From assembly GCA_900175165.2 (NCBI GenBank), contig FWWN02000692.1:1-64000 (forward strand): a DNA stretch of 64,000 nucleotides, read 5' to 3'. The position numbers and the translations under genes are program-made. The notes under the pieces are model-generated. The model was not told the origin of the DNA and searched no databases. It saw only the letters and a list, made by a program, of their open reading frames with translations. Below, one piece after another: positions 61,519 through 64,000 of the stretch. How positions within the stretch are numbered: position 1 is the first letter of the stretch; the number at the start of each line of letters is the position of its first letter. Origin of the DNA: Rhizomucor pusillus. Taxonomy: Eukaryota > Mucoromycota > Mucoromycetes > Mucorales > Lichtheimiaceae.

Positions 61519-61736
61519 TGTCTTGCGAAAAAAAGCAGTAAGAAGACAGCGAGGAATCTCTCTTTGCATGAAATGTTTCAGATTTCGGGAGCTGTCGAAA
61601 TGTCTGCGATTAAAAATGCTGAGAAGCCATTCCACCGTCAATGCAGACTAAGATGCATGGCAGATGGTAATTAAGTGACTATTATAAATGCTGAAAAGGA
61701 TTCCATTATAATAGTTGTGCACTTTTTTAATGCTAT

Positions 61737-63984
61737 CTATGCACTTTCCATTGCTGTCACAGGTTCTGTAGGACGATAGTATGGACCTTCACGCAAATAG
61801 CGTTGCAACATTGGATAATGACCTCCGAAAATGTTGACTGCATTGTCCGCTCTAATAAGAGCTTCGACGATGGCATATTTCCATTGCTACATAGTAAATA
61901 AAGAATGATGTTATGCTCCGTATCCTTTAATAGCATTTTCAGCAACAGCAAAATGAAATCTTCTCACCTGTCCAGGTAACGAGTGTTCGGTCGTGCGATC
62001 CAGGAGATATCCCAGAAAATCGCCCGAGTTGGCCATAATCTGCTGTCCCCACGTATGCGTTGCAATTGCGTGCAGCGTTGCAAATGCAGCCATTCGGACT
62101 TCTGGAACAGGTTGCTTCGCTGTTTGTACTAGGCTTTCAAGAGTTGAAGGTCGACCTTGGAAGCGTTCGGCATTGTCAGATATCTCGCATCCAAGCAAAT
62201 GGAATGTGCAAATCTCACCTTCCAACGATCTGTATATATCCTCCGTCATTTGTTCAGTTTCTGGACCATCTCTGACGCAACAGTAAGAGACATGTGACGA
62301 CAGTGCCTGTGGAAACTCTTTCCTCTTTACCTTACGGATAGAATTTTAGATAGACTTTGTAGATAGACTGCTTTGATATGGCCAGACGATGTACGGTATG
62401 AGTCGACAAAGTAATCTTTCAGTGAGCTTCTAAAGAGAAGCTGGAGATTTGACGGATGTGATCCAATCAATCCAATAGCTGCTATTGCAACTGTCTAAAT
62501 GGATACGTCAATACAAAGATGCCTATGAGCAATAGATAGAATTATGAACGTACCAAGATCTCCCTGTTGGTGCTTGTGTCGAGACACCTATGTAATCTGG
62601 AGAATACATGGTACTTGCGCTCGATCGGTTCGAATATTATATCCTACGATGTCTTTAGCATATCACACTCTCCAATGTACATATCCCTCTTTGCTTTCAC
62701 CTTGTTTCCACCGAGTTTGCCGAAGAATTTAAAGGCGAGTGATTTTGTCAATACTACTCCAGTATCACTCTCGTCTTCGTTATCCATCAATTCAGTGAGA
62801 CTATCGAGAACTTCAGCCTTCTCCAAGAACGCAAATCCACTGCTGCTTACTGCAACCTAGGAAGAAAGCTTTGAGCAAGTGATAAATCTTCTAAACCGTA
62901 ACCGTAAATCCTTACTTCTCCAAGAATCTCTATGGCGTTGAGCCGTAAGAGCAAATCGGGCGATCTGACTTCGTCGATTAACGTTTGGAGAAGACCAGAA
63001 GTTTTGCCCAGGTCAAATGCGCGGTCGGATGATCCTGATACGTTAACAACAAGTTCATAAACTCGAAACCGTACAGTTTCGTTTCTGAAATACGTTAATA
63101 TTTCCAGCCATGGAATACATGTAGTCGTCGTCATTCTTTACTTTACTTACACACTCAATAGGCTTTGAAGCGCATTTACGTTTTCCTCGAACAAGGCGTT
63201 CGGCACCTTGCTACCGATCTAGATATTCTGCATAAATAGAGGTGCGTAAAACAGGAAAACGGGAGCGCATTCAACATACTTTGCTTGTTAAATCGACCGC
63301 TTTAGACGCAATTCCAGGATCTTGGAATGCTATTGTCGTTATGATCATTGGGAACACGTTAGAGTGTGCCTGTAGAAAATATGCAAGCATCAGAATATGA
63401 AAAAGTTAATGTAATCTCTTCTCTTGGCCAAAGCGGTATATTTTACATACGACTTGCTCTGTCGCCTCGTCTGACTCCAAGCATTTCTCGACTTGTATTA
63501 GTGAGAGCAGGCGGATCGATGGTGAAAAGTGGCCTAGACCCTGCAGCAAGAAAGTCTATACGATGTTGTCCGTGTATGAGACAAGACTTCTTCATGCAAA
63601 TTATCACCTTTCTTTTACCGCATTGCTCTGGTCCCCTACGAGTTCCTGATAGCCGATAGGTTGCAGCAACTTTCCAACGACTTCGCAGAGAATTTTGACC
63701 AAGTACTGCTCCTCCTCGCTGTCGTCTCCGGCCGCTGCAAACATTTGATAGAATGCTCGCAGAGGCACTGTCTCGAAGATAGCTTCGGCCTGCTCTGCCG
63801 CGACATTATCTGCAAGAGACGATCACGTAAGCAGTCTATAGTAACCGGTCAGATCGCGCAGTCCATTACCAGAAAGCGACACTGACAGAGCTCTGAGAGC
63901 GTCAATCTTTTCTCCATTAGAGAAGGACAATGGCGATTCTGCGATTCGCGCGATGCGTTCGAGTGGCGTAACAACAGAAGGCAT
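61737..63984 (-). CDS. PSMD5/S5b-like 26S proteasome assembly chaperone
   Basis: Complement join 61737..61886, 61968..62155, 62219..62271, 62331..62494, 62554..62643, 62701..62856, 62916..63084, 63151..63218, 63280..63369, 63451..63555, 63619..63809, 63870..63984 gives 512 aa, close to human PSMD5 (504). Known role: binds the ATPase Rpt1/PSMC2 module and assists assembly of the 19S base. The whole protein is made of HEAT/ARM-like helices: GLGHFSPSIRLLSLIQVEK, LLLRLNAIEILGE, REILTVAIAAIGLIGSHP and PEVRMAAFATLHAIATH. The C-terminal block GHYPMLQRYLREGPYYRP is the most diagnostic PSMD5 signature. The gene has 12 exons, all in phase, and starts 16 bp from the window edge, so its promoter is outside. 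Confidence 0.88.
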
Positions 63985-64000
63985 GTTTCTCAGTGAAAAA

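Overview
The window is nuclear DNA of a filamentous fungus. Most genes are broken by short introns (about 54-110 nt, GT-AG with a few GC-AG), code for clear fungal orthologues (Mrp51, Kre2/Mnt1-type mannosyltransferase, Ecl1, SUR7/PalI-like and OPT proteins), and lie among AT, CA and CT microsatellites. The intron style, the tiny first exons and several decayed copies of what look like multicopy 'hypothetical' families suggest an early-diverging fungus, probably Mucoromycota. That placement is inferred, not tested. No rRNA, tRNA, CRISPR array or bacterial operon was seen.

Layout. 1-13 kb: a DUF7721-like Gly-rich protein, an ankyrin protein, a WDR5/Swd3 WD40 protein, the splicing factor SF3B2/Cus1 (9 exons), a peroxisomal-type acyl-CoA oxidase (8 exons) and a Pin1/Ess1 prolyl isomerase whose first coding exon is only the ATG. 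13-21 kb: a bHLH factor and an Msn2-like two-finger C2H2 factor. Between them lie two diverged direct copies of a roughly 0.95-kb non-coding block and a decayed gene with three in-frame TGA codons. 21-28.4 kb: mitochondrial ribosomal Mrp51, a SAM plus HMG-box protein, and the DEAD-box helicase DDX41 (12 exons). 28.4-31.7 kb is gene-poor. 31.7-43.7 kb: an Ecl1-family protein, a full-length ABCC protein in which both ATPase domains are degenerate, a COX9/VIIa-like subunit, a four-TM SUR7-like protein, DPH1, and the divergently transcribed COX15. 43.7-46.5 kb is gene-poor apart from a small secreted protein and a perfect hairpin. 46.5-51.4 kb: an OPT transporter and a secreted pepsin-like protease. 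51.4-54.7 kb: a decayed gene carrying a MITE-like element. 55-64 kb: a GT15 mannosyltransferase, an HDEL-tailed PLC-like protein lacking its catalytic histidines, a kynurenine aminotransferase-like enzyme, a DUF1774 membrane protein and the proteasome chaperone PSMD5/S5b (12 exons).

The genes do not form one pathway. Loose themes are RNA processing (SF3B2, DDX41), mitochondria (Mrp51, COX9, COX15), the secretory pathway (GT15, HDEL protein, protease, small secreted protein) and stress or nutrient regulation (C2H2, bHLH, Ecl1). Exon joins were worked out by eye. For every multi-exon gene except the 5' end of the ABCC gene, the phases add up to an uninterrupted frame. The most unusual items are the duplicated regulatory-looking block, the pseudo-ABC transporter and the apparently catalytically dead ER PLC-like protein.
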